A stretch of DNA of 64,000 bases from Ruania zhangjianzhongii. GTDB lineage: Bacteria > Actinomycetota > Actinomycetes > Actinomycetales > Beutenbergiaceae. This document shows positions 35,975 through 45,189 of the stretch, in pieces. Position numbers and translations under genes: made by a program. Within the stretch, counting starts at the first letter, position 1. Each line of letters begins with the position of its first letter. The stretch is from the NCBI RefSeq assembly GCF_008000995.1, contig NZ_CP042828.1, forward strand, positions 4,392,882 to 4,456,881. Reading direction: 5' to 3'. Below the pieces are notes generated by a model. The model saw nothing but the letters and a program-made list of their open reading frames with translations. It searched no databases and was not told the DNA's origin.

Positions 35975-37285
35975 TGTGAAGGCTCACGAGATCGGTAGCG
36001 GTGGAAGTCTCACCACATCGGTGACACCGGAGGGGTCTTGCCCTTGATGCTGGGGCATGACCAGAGATGGGGTACCGGTGGGTCCGGAGCTGGCGGCGTT
36101 GGTGGCGCGGTATGTGGGTGGGGAGTCGTTCAACGTGCGTGCGGAGTGCGCGCGGATCGGGACAACGACGAAGACGTTCTATAAGTACCGCAAACGCTAT
36201 GCCGAGGAGGGTGTCGAGGGGTTCTTTCCGCGTTCTCGTCGTCCGCGCGGTAACCCGCGGGCGGTCAGGCCAGCGGTCCAGGACGCGGTGGTGCTGGCTC
36301 GCAAGGAACTCGATGATGGGGGCTGGGACGCCGGCGCGGACCAGATCGGTTACTGGCTCCAGGACCACCCCGACCGGTGGGACAGCGTCCAGCCGCTGCC
36401 CTCACGCGCCACGATCAACCGGATCCTGGAGCGTCGCGGAATGATCGTGGCGATACCGCAGCGTCGCCCCCGTCGCTCCTGGCGCCGGTTCGAGGCCGAG
36501 GCCTCTAACACCCGATGGCAGATGGACGGGTTCGAGTGGGACCTGGCCGACGGGCACACGGTAGTGGTACTGGAACTGCTCGATGACTGCTCCCGCTACG
36601 ACCTGGCCCTGACCGCGGTCCGCAGCGAGAACTCCCTCGATGTCTGGAACACCGTTGCTGGGGCCCTGAGCGAACATGGCATCCCGCGCCTGTTCCTGAC
36701 CGATAACGGCAGCGCGTTCTCCGGACGCCGCCGCGGCTGGACCAGCCGACTGGAGGAGAACCTGACCGCGGTAGGGGTGTGTGCCATCACCAGCAGCGTG
36801 AGGCACCCTCAAACCTGCGGCAAGGACGAACGAGCCCACCAGACGGTACTGAAGTGGCTGCGCAAGCAACCCCGTGCCGAGAACATCGCCGACCTGCAAA
36901 CCCAGCTCGACCAGTACCGCCAGCACTACAACCACAAGCGTCGCAAGAAACACCTAGCCGGGCTCACTCCGGCCCAGCGCTACGCCCTCGGCCCGCTAGA
37001 TGGGCCCGGCACCAACAGCGCTGCGAACACCCCGATGATCACCCGCGCGAGGGTCTCGGCCAGCGGGTGTCTGGCAGTAAACCGCGAACAATTCAGCGTG
37101 GGCCGCAAACACGCCGGTCAACCCGCCCTGGTCATCCGCCAGAACCGACACCTGGCCGTCTTCATCGGTAACCAACTCACCACCCAGATCACCCTCACCG
37201 GTCACCCTGGCTACCGCCGCAGGAACCCGTCATAGTGTTACCGAAGTCAAATGACAAAGTGTCACCGATGTCACGAGACACCACA
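35975..37285 (+). mobile_element. IS481-family insertion sequence
   Basis: About 1.31 kb between two copies of GTGCGCTATAGCGCAC. Terminal inverted repeats are imperfect (about 17 of 25 bases): left TGTGAAGGCTCACGAGATCG, right (reverse complement) TGTGGTGTCTCGTGACATCG. One full-length transposase gene is inside. Joining the flanks and removing one core restores an intact family-A REP palindrome, so the duplicated core is the target duplication. Because core ends and IS ends share GTG/CAC, the duplication may be 10 bp (CGCTATAGCG) with IS ends 3 bp further out, or 16 bp. Confidence 0.85.
36057..37235 (+). CDS. IS481 family transposase
   Basis: A 392-residue DDE transposase. N-terminal helix-turn-helix (FNVRAECARIGTTTKTFYKYRKRYAEEG), then an rve integrase core with the catalytic triad: Asp in WQMDGFEWDL, Asp in LFLTDNGSAFSG, and Glu in HPQTCGKDERAHQT. 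The C-terminal part ends in LAGLTPAQRYA and a short beta-rich tail. The frame is intact with no frameshift, so the element may still be active. It is the only transposase in the window. Confidence 0.93.
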   Translation: MTRDGVPVGPELAALVARYVGGESFNVRAECARIGTTTKTFYKYRKRYAEEGVEGFFPRSRRPRGNPRAVRPAVQDAVVLARKELDDGGWDAGADQIGYWLQDHPDRWDSVQPLPSRATINRILERRGMIVAIPQRRPRRSWRRFEAEASNTRWQMDGFEWDLADGHTVVVLELLDDCSRYDLALTAVRSENSLDVWNTVAGALSEHGIPRLFLTDNGSAFSGRRRGWTSRLEENLTAVGVCAITSSVRHPQTCGKDERAHQTVLKWLRKQPRAENIADLQTQLDQYRQHYNHKRRKKHLAGLTPAQRYALGPLDGPGTNSAANTPMITRARVSASGCLAVNREQFSVGRKHAGQPALVIRQNRHLAVFIGNQLTTQITLTGHPGYRRRNPS

Positions 37286-37316
37286 GTGCGCTATAGCGCA
37301 CGGCTGACATGACGAC
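37286..37316. repeat. REP-like palindrome, family A, copy 2 right part
   Basis: The core GTGCGCTATAGCGCAC (37286-37301) followed by GGCTGACATGACGAC. With 35944-35958 it rebuilds a 46-bp repeat like the copy at 50252. Confidence 0.85.
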
Positions 37317-37331
37317 CTGTTTGGGGTGGGG

Positions 37332-37796
37332 TTACTGCGGGCGGGCGGCAGCCCAGCGGTCCAGGTCGTCCTGGGTGACCTCGGTCATCGCCATCGGCTG
37401 GGTGATGCGAATGTGGTTACCGAACGGGTCGCGCAGCGCGCAGTCGATTCCGTACGGCTGCTCGGTGGGCTCTTCGATGAACTCCACCCCCTTGGCGCGC
37501 AGCGCCGCGTAGGTCGCTCGGCAGTCGTCGGTGGTGAGGATCGCAGCGACGCCCATCGCTCCCTGCGTGACGAGCTCACGCAGGGTGGCTGCCGTGGCCT
37601 CGGGCATCATCGGCGCGGCCGGCACCTCGAGCAGGATCTGCCGGTCCGGCTGTGCCGGGACGGCGACGGTGAGCCAGCGCATGAAACCCATGTCGACGTC
37701 GGCGCTCACCTCGAAGCCGAGGGTGCCGACGTAGAAGTCGAGGGCCTGCTGCTGGTCGTGGACATAGACGGAGTGAATGCTGATTCCGGTGAACAT
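37332..37796 (-). CDS. VOC family protein
   Basis: A 154-residue vicinal-oxygen-chelate (glyoxalase/bleomycin-resistance fold) protein starting MFTGISIHSVYVHDQQQALDFYVGTLGFEV and ending with an FGNHIRITQP strand, the second beta-alpha-beta module. Potential metal ligands include His in the first strand and Glu in FIEEPTEQPYG. The ATG at 37796 gives the standard start. It lies 35 bp downstream of a short AraC-type gene, a common pairing in actinobacteria. The substrate is unknown. Confidence 0.85.
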   Translation of the reverse strand: MFTGISIHSVYVHDQQQALDFYVGTLGFEVSADVDMGFMRWLTVAVPAQPDRQILLEVPAAPMMPEATAATLRELVTQGAMGVAAILTTDDCRATYAALRAKGVEFIEEPTEQPYGIDCALRDPFGNHIRITQPMAMTEVTQDDLDRWAAARPQ

Positions 37797-37831
37797 GTCT
37801 GCAACGGTAGGGCGCCGGGCCGTCCGGGTGC

Positions 37832-38230
37832 TTATCCGAAACTGCTCGGTCTGGACCACGCTCTGGTGAAGCAGCCGGGCACCGGTTGTGGCACGGCGTC
37901 CTGCCGGTACTGGCTGGGGCTTCGACCGATGATCGCGGTGAACGTCCGGCTGAACGTCCCCAGGCTGTTGAAACCGACGGCGAAGCAGACTTCGGTCACC
38001 GTCACCCGAGTATCGCGCAACATCGCGCAGGCCCGCTCGATCCGCCGGCGTTGCAGGTACCGGTGTGGGGGCTCACCGAACAGTCGGGAGAACCGCCGGA
38101 TAAAGTGCGCCGGGGACATGTACGCAAGGGCGGCCACCGCCGGGACGTCCAACGGCTGGGCAAAGTCCCGATCGAGTGCGTCCCGGGCGCGCAGCAGTCG
38201 CCGGTTCTCCTCTTCGGTGGAGGTAAACAT
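37832..38230 (-). CDS. Short AraC family regulator (DNA-binding domain only)
   Basis: A 132-residue protein consisting almost wholly of the two-helix-turn-helix AraC domain: LDVPAVAALAYMSPAHFIRRFSRLFGEPPHRYLQRRRIERA and then VTVTEVCFAVGFNSLGTFSRTFTAIIGRSPSQYR. It has no effector-binding domain. The ATG at 38230 (MFTSTEEEN) directly follows the LacI stop (2-bp gap), so LacI, AraC and VOC genes form one transcript. Confidence 0.88.
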   Translation of the reverse strand: MFTSTEEENRRLLRARDALDRDFAQPLDVPAVAALAYMSPAHFIRRFSRLFGEPPHRYLQRRRIERACAMLRDTRVTVTEVCFAVGFNSLGTFSRTFTAIIGRSPSQYRQDAVPQPVPGCFTRAWSRPSSFG

Positions 38231-38232
38231 CG

Positions 38233-39264
38233 CTACTCCGCCGGCGCCGGACCGGTGCTGGCCCGCACCACCAGCGACGGCGTCACGGGCTCGGGCAGCG
38301 CCTCTCCCCCGGCGATCTGGGTGACCAGGAGCTCGATCGCCCGCCTGCCCAGAGCCTGGAAGTCCTGTTGGACCGTGGTCAGCGGCGGGATGTAATGATC
38401 GGCACCGACGGCATCGTCGAACCCCACCACGCTCACCTGCTCCCCCACCCGCACCCCTGCCTCGGCGAAGGCGTGCAGGATCCCCAGGGCCATCTGGTCG
38501 TTGCCGGCGAAGACGGCACTGGGCACGTCGGCGAGCAGCTCGCGCCCGGCCGCGTAGCCGGAGGCTGCACTCCAGTCCCCGTGCAGGTCGACGCGCGGGG
38601 TGAGCCCCTCCTCGGCGAGAGCCTCGTGCCACGCGCGGCAACGCACCTGGGCGTCGAACCACTCCGGCGGCCCGGTGACCTGGACGAGATCGTGGTGGCC
38701 GAGCTCGCGCAGGTGCCGGGTCACCAGCCGCACCCCGGCGGCCTGATCCACGTGCAGCACCGGCGGCTCGAACTCCTCGGCACCAGCTGCGGAGATCAGC
38801 AGTACCGGGAGCTGGGCAGAGACCACCTGGGCAGCGCGTGCCACCTGTTCCACCGGTGCGATCACCACCACGCCCTCCACTGCCTGGTCCATCAGCGAGT
38901 CGAGCACCTGGGTGAGCGTCTCGGGACTCGGGTCGGGTGCCATCGCCACCGTGACGAAGTAACCGGCGGCGCGGGCGGACTGCTCCAGCACCGCCAGAGT
39001 CGTCGCCGGGCCGTACTGCATCGACCCGGTGGTGACGATCCCGATCGTCCCGGACCGCCGGGTGACCAGGGCACGGGCGGCGCTGTTGCGCCGGTAGCCG
39101 AGCTCGGCGATCGCGGCGAGCACGCGCTCGCGGGTCGCCGGGCGCACGTTCGGGTGGTCGTTGAGCACACGGGAGACGGTCTGGTGCGAGACTCCGGCCA
39201 ACGTAGCGACGTCGTTCATCCCCGGCCGCACTCGCGCACTGCTCGACACGCGCCGCTCCCTCAC
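38233..39264 (-). CDS. LacI family regulator
   Basis: A 343-residue LacI/GalR repressor: helix-turn-helix MNDVATLAGVSHQTVSRVLNDHPNVR at about residues 16-41, then a sugar-sensing domain (TTGSMQYGPATTLAVLEQSARAAGYFVTVAMAP; VFAGNDQMALGILHAFAEAG; VVGFDDAVGADHYIPPLTTVQQDF). The GTG at 39264 is used; GTG at 39249 and ATG at 39219 are alternatives. It may control araBDA, from which it is separated by the IS element and the AraC/VOC genes. Confidence 0.88.
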   Translation of the reverse strand: MRERRVSSSARVRPGMNDVATLAGVSHQTVSRVLNDHPNVRPATRERVLAAIAELGYRRNSAARALVTRRSGTIGIVTTGSMQYGPATTLAVLEQSARAAGYFVTVAMAPDPSPETLTQVLDSLMDQAVEGVVVIAPVEQVARAAQVVSAQLPVLLISAAGAEEFEPPVLHVDQAAGVRLVTRHLRELGHHDLVQVTGPPEWFDAQVRCRAWHEALAEEGLTPRVDLHGDWSAASGYAAGRELLADVPSAVFAGNDQMALGILHAFAEAGVRVGEQVSVVGFDDAVGADHYIPPLTTVQQDFQALGRRAIELLVTQIAGGEALPEPVTPSLVVRASTGPAPAE

Positions 39265-39394
39265 GTCGATGGCTCCAGGTGTGCGCTGACCAAACCCGGC
39301 ACACTCGCATCGCCGATGCTACCGGGAGGCAGCGTGCGCAGTTCCGGCCGGGCCGCGTCGGCCACGTCGGGCCACAGCTACGGCCATGCCACGA

Positions 39395-39434
39395 GCCACA
39401 GCCACAGCCACAGCCACAGCCACAGCCACAGCCA
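39395..39434. repeat. GCCACA hexanucleotide microsatellite
   Basis: Six exact GCCACA units plus a partial seventh in the gap between the LacI gene and the 3' end of the glutaredoxin-like gene. Imperfect units (GGCCACAGCTACGGCCATGCCAC, in part) precede it. Confidence 0.9.
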
Positions 39435-39437
39435 GGA

Positions 39438-39872
39438 TCAGGCCGGGAGCCCCTCCCGCACCACATCTACAGATGGATTGGTATGCGCGACGCCGTCGAT
39501 CACCACGGTCGGGACTGTCTCGTTTCCGCCATTGACGCTGCGTACGTACGCAGCAGCCTCGTCATCGGCCCAGATGTTGATCCAGGTGACAGCCGTACGC
39601 GACCGACCCAATCGCCGTCGTAGCGCACTGCAGTACAGGCAGCCCGGACGCCAGTAGACCACCACGGCTCGTGCCGGGGAGTCAGCGGGCTGCTCTTGCA
39701 GCTTGCTGTGGCCGATCGCTCTGCGACCCCGCCAGGGGAAGGACCAGAGCAGGAAGGCCAGCATGACCAGCCCGTACCCGCCGGCGAGGCCCCAGTCCCC
39801 GTCGAGGGCAAAAGTGATCACCACCGCGATGACCACCACGGCGAGAAGGAGCCACCACCAGCCACGACGCAT
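39438..39872 (-). CDS. Membrane-anchored glutaredoxin/mycoredoxin-like protein
   Basis: A 144-residue protein with two N-terminal hydrophobic segments (WWWLLLAVVVIAVVITFAL; LAGGYGLVMLAFLLWSF) and a C-terminal glutaredoxin-fold domain. That domain carries the redox motif C-x-x-C in RPGCLYCSAL and the cis-Pro loop NETVPTVVIDG. The ATG at 39872 is preceded at 7 nt by GATACT, so the mRNA is likely leaderless. The helicase reading frame upstream extends into this gene by 191 bp in another frame. Confidence 0.83.
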   Translation of the reverse strand: MRRGWWWLLLAVVVIAVVITFALDGDWGLAGGYGLVMLAFLLWSFPWRGRRAIGHSKLQEQPADSPARAVVVYWRPGCLYCSALRRRLGRSRTAVTWINIWADDEAAAYVRSVNGGNETVPTVVIDGVAHTNPSVDVVREGLPA

Positions 39873-41610
39873 ACCGCCCAGTATCCGCTCGGGCCGCCGT
39901 GCGGCACCTCCGTCGCGTGGGGGATTTCGAGGGCCCCACCGCAGAGGGCAGTTCAGGTCCCTCGACGGCGGTCGGAGGCTGGCCAGGGTGCGCCGCCCGG
40001 CCGGGACGGGCACTCTCCCCGCAGGCAGGCGCCGCCGGGCAGGCGCCGCCGGGCAGGCGCCGCCGGGCGGCATCGTCTGGGCGGCGCCGTCTGGGCGAGC
40101 CCACCTCGACCCGGCTACGCGTGCCTCGGTACCGCCTTAGCGCTGCGTACCGGGGCTGGTCGCCCGGCGCGGACCGCCGCCGCCGGGACGGGCGCGGTGC
40201 GTCGTCGGCCCCACCGCGAGTATGCGAGGCGCCGGCCGGCGGGCGCTGCGGAGCGCCTGCTGCCGGTGCCGGGTTACGACGCCGGCGCGAACGCCCGGAG
40301 CGTCCGGTGGAGTCATTGCCGCCACCGCCCTGACCCGAACGAGGACGCCCTCCCGGTCCGTTGCCACCGGAACGGGCCTGACCGGCAGGGGCCGGCTTGC
40401 GCGCCGCCGCGGCCGGTGCGTTCTCCGGAGCGACCCGAGGTGCCACCTCGCCCACCAGCTGGTCCACCAGGTCGGAGCTCGGCGCCTGCGGCCGGGCGGA
40501 GATCTTCGCCGCGCGCAGCAGCTGGCGCATATCGCCACGCTGCTCGCTGAGCATGATCGTCACCACGGTCCCGCCCGAGCCCGCGCGGGCGGTCCGGCCG
40601 GAGCGGTGCAGGTAGGCCTTGTGCTCCGCCGGCGGGTCCACGTGCACCACGAGGTCGATCTCGTCCACGTGGATACCGCGGGCCGCGATGTCGGTGGCCA
40701 CCAGCACCCGCACGGCACCGGTGGAGAAGGCGTCCAGGTTGCGCTCGCGTGCGTTCTGGCTCAGGTTCCCGTGCAGGTCGACGGCGGGAATGCCGCTGGC
40801 GGTGAGCTGCCGGGCGAGCTTGCGCGCCTGGTGCTTGGTGCGCGTAAACAGCAGCCGGCGGTTCCGACCGGAGGCGAGCTGCTCGACCAGCGCCCGCTTG
40901 GCCCCCGGGTCGCCCACCTCGAGAATGTGGTGGGTCATCTCGGTGACTGGCGAGGACTCGGGGTCCACCGAGTGCTGCAGCGGCCGGTCCAGGTAGCGCT
41001 TCACCAGGACGTCCACGCCACGGTCCAGGGTGGCGGAGAACAGCATCCGCTGCCCCTTCGCGGGGGTGGCGTCCAGAATGCGGCGGACCACCGGCAGGAA
41101 GCCGAGGTCGGCCATGTGGTCGGCCTCGTCGAGCACGGTGATCTCGACGGCGTCCAGGTGCAGGTGGCCCTGTCCACGCAGGTCCTCGAGACGGCCGGGG
41201 CAGGCGATGAGAATTTCGACGCCAGCGTTGAGGGCCTCGACCTGACGGCCCTGGCCGACGCCGCCGAAGATCACGGTGGTGCGCAGTCCGGCTGCTTGGG
41301 CGAGCGGGGTGAGGGTGGCGCCGATCTGGCTGGCCAGCTCGCGGGTGGGGGCGAGCACGAGGCCGAGGGGCCGGCCACGCCGCGCCCGCTTGCCGGTGAG
41401 GTTGGCGACCATCGGCAGACTGAACGCGAGGGTCTTCCCGGAGCCGGTGCGGCCGCGGCCGAGCACGTCTCGCCCGGCGAGAGTGTCGGCGAGCGTGGCG
41501 GACTGAATCGGGAACGGGCTGTCGATGCCGCGTGCGGCGAGCGAGTCCACCAGGCCGGTGGGAACGCCCAGCTCGATGAAGCTCTGGGCAGACGAAGATG
41601 GTGCAGACAA
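39682..41610 (-). CDS. DEAD-box RNA helicase with long basic low-complexity tail
   Basis: A 642-residue ORF. The helicase core (1 to about 385) has the RGIDSPFPIQ Q-motif region, GRTGSGKT, PTRELA, DEAD, SAT, TDIAARGIHVDEIDLV and HRSGRTARAG. The rest is an R/G/P-rich tail typical of RhlE-like proteins, but it runs on past about residue 515 through a 14-bp tandem repeat and 191 bp into the glutaredoxin gene, which is unlikely to be ancestral. A repeat-number change that shifted frame and abolished an earlier stop is a good explanation. The start is TTG with GGAG upstream. Confidence 0.87.
   Translation of the reverse strand: MSAPSSSAQSFIELGVPTGLVDSLAARGIDSPFPIQSATLADTLAGRDVLGRGRTGSGKTLAFSLPMVANLTGKRARRGRPLGLVLAPTRELASQIGATLTPLAQAAGLRTTVIFGGVGQGRQVEALNAGVEILIACPGRLEDLRGQGHLHLDAVEITVLDEADHMADLGFLPVVRRILDATPAKGQRMLFSATLDRGVDVLVKRYLDRPLQHSVDPESSPVTEMTHHILEVGDPGAKRALVEQLASGRNRRLLFTRTKHQARKLARQLTASGIPAVDLHGNLSQNARERNLDAFSTGAVRVLVATDIAARGIHVDEIDLVVHVDPPAEHKAYLHRSGRTARAGSGGTVVTIMLSEQRGDMRQLLRAAKISARPQAPSSDLVDQLVGEVAPRVAPENAPAAAARKPAPAGQARSGGNGPGGRPRSGQGGGGNDSTGRSGRSRRRRNPAPAAGAPQRPPAGASHTRGGADDAPRPSRRRRSAPGDQPRYAALRRYRGTRSRVEVGSPRRRRPDDAARRRLPGGACPAAPACGESARPGRAAHPGQPPTAVEGPELPSAVGPSKSPTRRRCRTAARADTGRYASWLVVAPSRRGGHRGGDHFCPRRGLGPRRRVRAGHAGLPALVLPLAGSQSDRPQQAARAAR
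39880..39885 (-). promoter_or_regulatory. -10 element of the glutaredoxin-like gene
   Basis: GATACT on the reverse strand, 7 nt before the ATG at 39872, fits leaderless transcription from within the extended helicase frame. Confidence 0.4.
40024..40065. repeat. 14-bp tandem repeat inside the helicase tail
   Basis: Three exact copies of GGCAGGCGCCGCCG. The unit length is not divisible by three, so gain or loss of a copy shifts the reading frame of the helicase tail. Confidence 0.9.
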
Positions 41611-41889
41611 GAGGTACTCCGCGGGTCGTGGTTCACCGCAGAGACTTCATGTGTGCTGCCTGGCGTCCAGCCGGCGCACCCGAAACCGCGATGCTGGGCG
41701 CGATCGGTCGCGGCCCTGTGGTCCAGTGTCCACCATGGCGAGCCAGAACACGAAGATGGTGCGTAGCGTCACACCCGCCCGCCCAGCCGAGCAACAGGAC
41801 ATGTTGCGCTCACGCAACGGCGGCCCTCCGGTCAGCACCCCGGTCGCCCGGCGCGCCGTCGGCATCGTTCACAGCGGAAGGCTGCGCGG

Positions 41890-41895
41890 TAGGGT
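41890..41895 (+). promoter_or_regulatory. -10 element of the SGNH hydrolase gene
   Basis: TAGGGT lies 8 nt upstream of the GTG at 41904, consistent with a leaderless transcript. The rest of the 293-bp gap back to the divergent helicase gene shows nothing else I can support. Confidence 0.45.
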
Positions 41896-41903
41896 CGGCA
41901 ATC

Positions 41904-42491
41904 GTGACGATCCTTCTGACCGGTGACTCGATCACCGACTGCGGCCGTGACCGTGACGACATCGCCAGCCTGGGGAGCGGCTATGCCGCGCTCGTGGCCG
42001 CGGGCCTGCCGGAGGAGCGGGTGATCAACACCGGCATCGGCGGCAACCGGGTCAAGGACCTGCAGGCCCGCTGGCAGGCGGATGTGTTGGCGCACGATCC
42101 TGTGGTGCTCTCGATCATGATCGGTATCAACGACACCTGGCGGCGCTACGACTCCGACGACCCGACGTCTGCCGAGGTTTACGAGAGCGGCTACCGGGAC
42201 ATCCTCACCCGCTCCCGCGAGGCCGGGATCGAACGGATCGTGCTGGTCGAGCCGTTCCTGCTGCCGGTGCGCGAGGACCAGTGGGCCTGGCGGGAGGACC
42301 TGGACCCGAAGATCCAGGTGGTGCGCCGCCTCGCCGCCGAGTTCGGTACCGACTACCTGGCCACCGACGGCCCGCTCGCCGAGGTCGCAGCTCGCACCGG
42401 TGCCGAGGCCCTCGCCCACGACGGCGTCCACCTCACCGAGGCAGGCCACCGGTTGCTCGCCGACCGCTGGCTCGAACTCCACCGCGCCTGA
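41904..42491 (+). CDS. SGNH/GDSL hydrolase
   Basis: A 195-residue single-domain esterase/acylhydrolase. All four SGNH blocks are visible: ILLTGDSITD (Ser), NTGIGGNRV (Gly), IMIGINDTW (Asn) and DGVHLTEAGH (Asp/His). There is no signal peptide. The GTG at 41904 puts the GDS motif near residue 8, as usual for the family, and fits the leaderless promoter; the longer upstream frame is out of keeping. Likely a carbohydrate or lipid deacetylase. Confidence 0.86.
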   Translation: MTILLTGDSITDCGRDRDDIASLGSGYAALVAAGLPEERVINTGIGGNRVKDLQARWQADVLAHDPVVLSIMIGINDTWRRYDSDDPTSAEVYESGYRDILTRSREAGIERIVLVEPFLLPVREDQWAWREDLDPKIQVVRRLAAEFGTDYLATDGPLAEVAARTGAEALAHDGVHLTEAGHRLLADRWLELHRA

Positions 42492-42543
42492 CCGGCCGGT
42501 CGGCGCCGAGCTCCACCGCGACCCGCGGCCAGGGCAGACGCAG

Positions 42544-42577
42544 CGAGGCCGGCCACCCCGTGGGGTGACCGGCCTCG
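42544..42577. terminator. Strong bidirectional hairpin terminator
   Basis: CGAGGCCGGCCACCCC, loop GT, GGGGTGACCGGCCTCG: a 16-bp stem with one C/T position that pairs as wobble in RNA. It lies between the convergent SGNH hydrolase and clpC genes and can serve both. Confidence 0.7.
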
Positions 42578-42657
42578 ATCAGGTGCGCTCCGCCGTCGCC
42601 AACTGACCGGTTCAGGCGGCGAACCGCCGGACCCGACCGGGCCCGGCGATCCGGTGA

Positions 42658-45189
42658 CTACTCGCCGGAGGGCGCCTCCGGCAACTGCGGGGCTGACCCC
42701 GCACCCACCGCGAGCGGCTCCTTGTCTTCCTCCGTCGACTTGTCCACACCGGTGAAGGTGAACTCGCCGAGGAGACCCTCGCCGACCGCGTCCACGATGA
42801 TCTTCTGACCCGCGTGCAGCTCGCCGTAGAGAATCTTCTCCGAGAGCTGGTCCTCGATCTCCCGCTGGATCGCGCGACGCAGCGGCCGGGCGCCGAGCAC
42901 CGGGTCGTAGCCGCGCTCGGCGATCAGCTGGTGGGCAGCCTCGGTGAGCTCGATGGCCATGTCCTTGTCCGCCAACCGCTCGGCGAGCTGGCCGACCATG
43001 AGGTCCACGATCTGGTGGATCTCCTCCTGGGACAGCTGCGGGAAGACGATCACGTCATCCACCCGGTTGAGGAACTCGGGCCGGAAGTGCTGCTTGAGCT
43101 CTTCGTTGACCTTCGTCTTCATCCGGTCGTAGCTGGTGGACAGGTCGCCACCGGCCTGGAACCCGGTGATCAGGCCCTTGGCGATGTCCCGGGTACCGAG
43201 GTTGGTGGTCATGATGATCACGGTGTTCTTGAAGTCCACCATCCGGCCCTGGGCGTCGGTGAGGCGACCGTCCTCGAGGATCTGCAGCAGCGAGTTGAAG
43301 ATATCGGCGTGCGCCTTCTCCACCTCGTCGAACAGCACCACGGAGAACGGACGGCGGCGCACCTTCTCGGTGAGCTGGCCACCCTCTTCGTAGCCGACGT
43401 ATCCGGGCGGTGACCCGAACATCCGGGACACGGTGTGCTTCTCGGAGTACTCACTCATGTCCAGCTGGATCAGCGAATCCTCGTCACCGAACAGGAACTC
43501 GGCGAGCGCCTTGGCCAGCTCGGTCTTCCCGACGCCGGTGGGGCCGGCGAAGATGAACGAGCCGCCGGGGCGCTTCGGGTCCTTCAGGCCCGCACGGGTG
43601 CGGCGAATCGCCTGGGAGAGCGCCTTGACCGCCGTGTCCTGGCCGATGATCCGCTTGTGCAGCTCATCCTCCATCCGCAGCAGCCTGGAGGACTCCTCCT
43701 CGGTGAGCTTGAACACCGGGATGCCGGTGGAGTTGGCGAGGACCTCGGCGATCAGCTCCTCGTCCACCTCGGCCACGTTGTCCATGTCGCCGGACTTCCA
43801 GGCCTTCTCCTTGTCCACGCGAGTGGCGGAGAGGGTCTTCTCCTCGTCCCGCAGACGCGCGGCACGCTCGAAGTCCTGGTCGTCGATCGCGGACTCCTTG
43901 CTGCGCCGGGTCTCGGCGATCTGCTCGTCGAGAGCGCGCAACTCCGGCGGTGCGGTCATCCGGCGGATCCGCAGCCGTGCACCGGCCTCGTCGATCAGGT
44001 CGATCGCCTTGTCCGGCAGGAACCGGTCGTTGACGTACCGGTCGGCCAGGTTCGCCGCCGCGGACAGCGCAGCGTCGGTGATGGTGACCCGGTGGTGCGC
44101 CTCGTACCGGTCCCGCAGGCCCTTGAGGATCTCGATCGTGTGCGCCAGCGTCGGCTGGTCCACCTGGATCGGCTGGAACCGGCGCTCCAGGGCGGCATCC
44201 TTCTCGATGTGCTTGCGGTACTCATCGAGTGTGGTGGCACCGATGGTCTGCAGCTCACCACGGGCCAGCATCGGCTTGAGGATGCTGGCGGCGTCGATAG
44301 CGCCTTCGGCGGCACCAGCGCCGACGAGGGTGTGGATCTCGTCGATGAACAGGACGATGTCCCCGCGGGTGCGGATCTCCTTGAGCACCTTGCGCAGCCG
44401 CTCCTCGAAGTCACCGCGGTAGCGGGAACCGGCCACCAGCGCGCCGAGATCGAGGGTGTAGAGCTGCTTGTCCTTCAGCGTCTCCGGGACGTCACCGGAC
44501 ACCACGTTCTGGGCCAGGCCCTCCACCACGGCAGTCTTACCGACACCGGGCTCACCGATCAGCACCGGGTTGTTCTTGGTGCGGCGGGACAGCACCTGCA
44601 TGACCCGCTCGATCTCGTTGGTGCGCCCGATCACCGGGTCGAGCTTGGACTCCCGAGCGGCCTGGGTCAGGTTGCGCCCGAACTGGTCCAGCACGGCCGA
44701 GCCGGAGGGGGTGCCCTCGGCCGGCCCGCCGGCGGAGACCGGCTCCTTGCCCTGGTAGCCGGAGAGCAGCTGGATGACCTGCTGGCGGACGCGGTTCAGG
44801 TCCGCGCCCAGCTTGGTGAGCACCTTCGCAGCAACGCCTTCACCCTCACGGATCAGGCCGAGCAAGATGTGCTCAGTACCGATGTAGTTGTGGCCGAGCT
44901 GCAGTGCCTCGCGCAGCGACAGCTCCAGCACCTTCTTGGCGCGTGGGGTGAACGGGATGTGCCCGTTCGGGGCCTGCTGGCCCTCGCCGATGATCTCCTG
45001 CACCTGTTGGCGTACTGCTTCCAGGGAGATGTTCAGCGATTCCAGCGCTTTGGCGGCAACGCCTTCACCCTCGTGGATGAGGCCGAGCAAGATGTGCTCG
45101 GTGCCGATGTAGTTGTGGTTCAGCATCCGCGCCTCTTCTTGGGCGAGGACGACCACCCGACGGGCTCGGTCGGTAAATCTTTCGAACAT
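42658..45189 (-). CDS. clpC: ATP-dependent Clp protease ATP-binding subunit ClpC
   Basis: An 843-residue AAA+ unfoldase that feeds proteins to ClpP. Two Clp-N repeats ([32 protein letters not shown]) are followed by AAA domain 1 (Walker A GEPGVGKT, Walker B VLFIDE), a UVR/M domain ([21 protein letters not shown]) and AAA domain 2 ([14 protein letters not shown]). The ClpP-binding loop is expected in the second AAA domain. The ATG at 45189 ([11 protein letters not shown]) is the conserved start. No CIRCE or HAIR element is evident in the 157 bp upstream, and no partner genes are adjacent. Confidence 0.96.
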   Translation of the reverse strand: MFERFTDRARRVVVLAQEEARMLNHNYIGTEHILLGLIHEGEGVAAKALESLNISLEAVRQQVQEIIGEGQQAPNGHIPFTPRAKKVLELSLREALQLGHNYIGTEHILLGLIREGEGVAAKVLTKLGADLNRVRQQVIQLLSGYQGKEPVSAGGPAEGTPSGSAVLDQFGRNLTQAARESKLDPVIGRTNEIERVMQVLSRRTKNNPVLIGEPGVGKTAVVEGLAQNVVSGDVPETLKDKQLYTLDLGALVAGSRYRGDFEERLRKVLKEIRTRGDIVLFIDEIHTLVGAGAAEGAIDAASILKPMLARGELQTIGATTLDEYRKHIEKDAALERRFQPIQVDQPTLAHTIEILKGLRDRYEAHHRVTITDAALSAAANLADRYVNDRFLPDKAIDLIDEAGARLRIRRMTAPPELRALDEQIAETRRSKESAIDDQDFERAARLRDEEKTLSATRVDKEKAWKSGDMDNVAEVDEELIAEVLANSTGIPVFKLTEEESSRLLRMEDELHKRIIGQDTAVKALSQAIRRTRAGLKDPKRPGGSFIFAGPTGVGKTELAKALAEFLFGDEDSLIQLDMSEYSEKHTVSRMFGSPPGYVGYEEGGQLTEKVRRRPFSVVLFDEVEKAHADIFNSLLQILEDGRLTDAQGRMVDFKNTVIIMTTNLGTRDIAKGLITGFQAGGDLSTSYDRMKTKVNEELKQHFRPEFLNRVDDVIVFPQLSQEEIHQIVDLMVGQLAERLADKDMAIELTEAAHQLIAERGYDPVLGARPLRRAIQREIEDQLSEKILYGELHAGQKIIVDAVGEGLLGEFTFTGVDKSTEEDKEPLAVGAGSAPQLPEAPSGE

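Noticed and set aside
39395-39434. CRISPR or coding repeat
   Set aside because: A plain GCCACA microsatellite of 6-bp units in a short intergenic gap.
41611-41903. Extra gene between the helicase and SGNH hydrolase
   Set aside because: Open frames there lack ribosome sites and family similarity; the longer upstream start for the SGNH gene adds residues without any SGNH motif.
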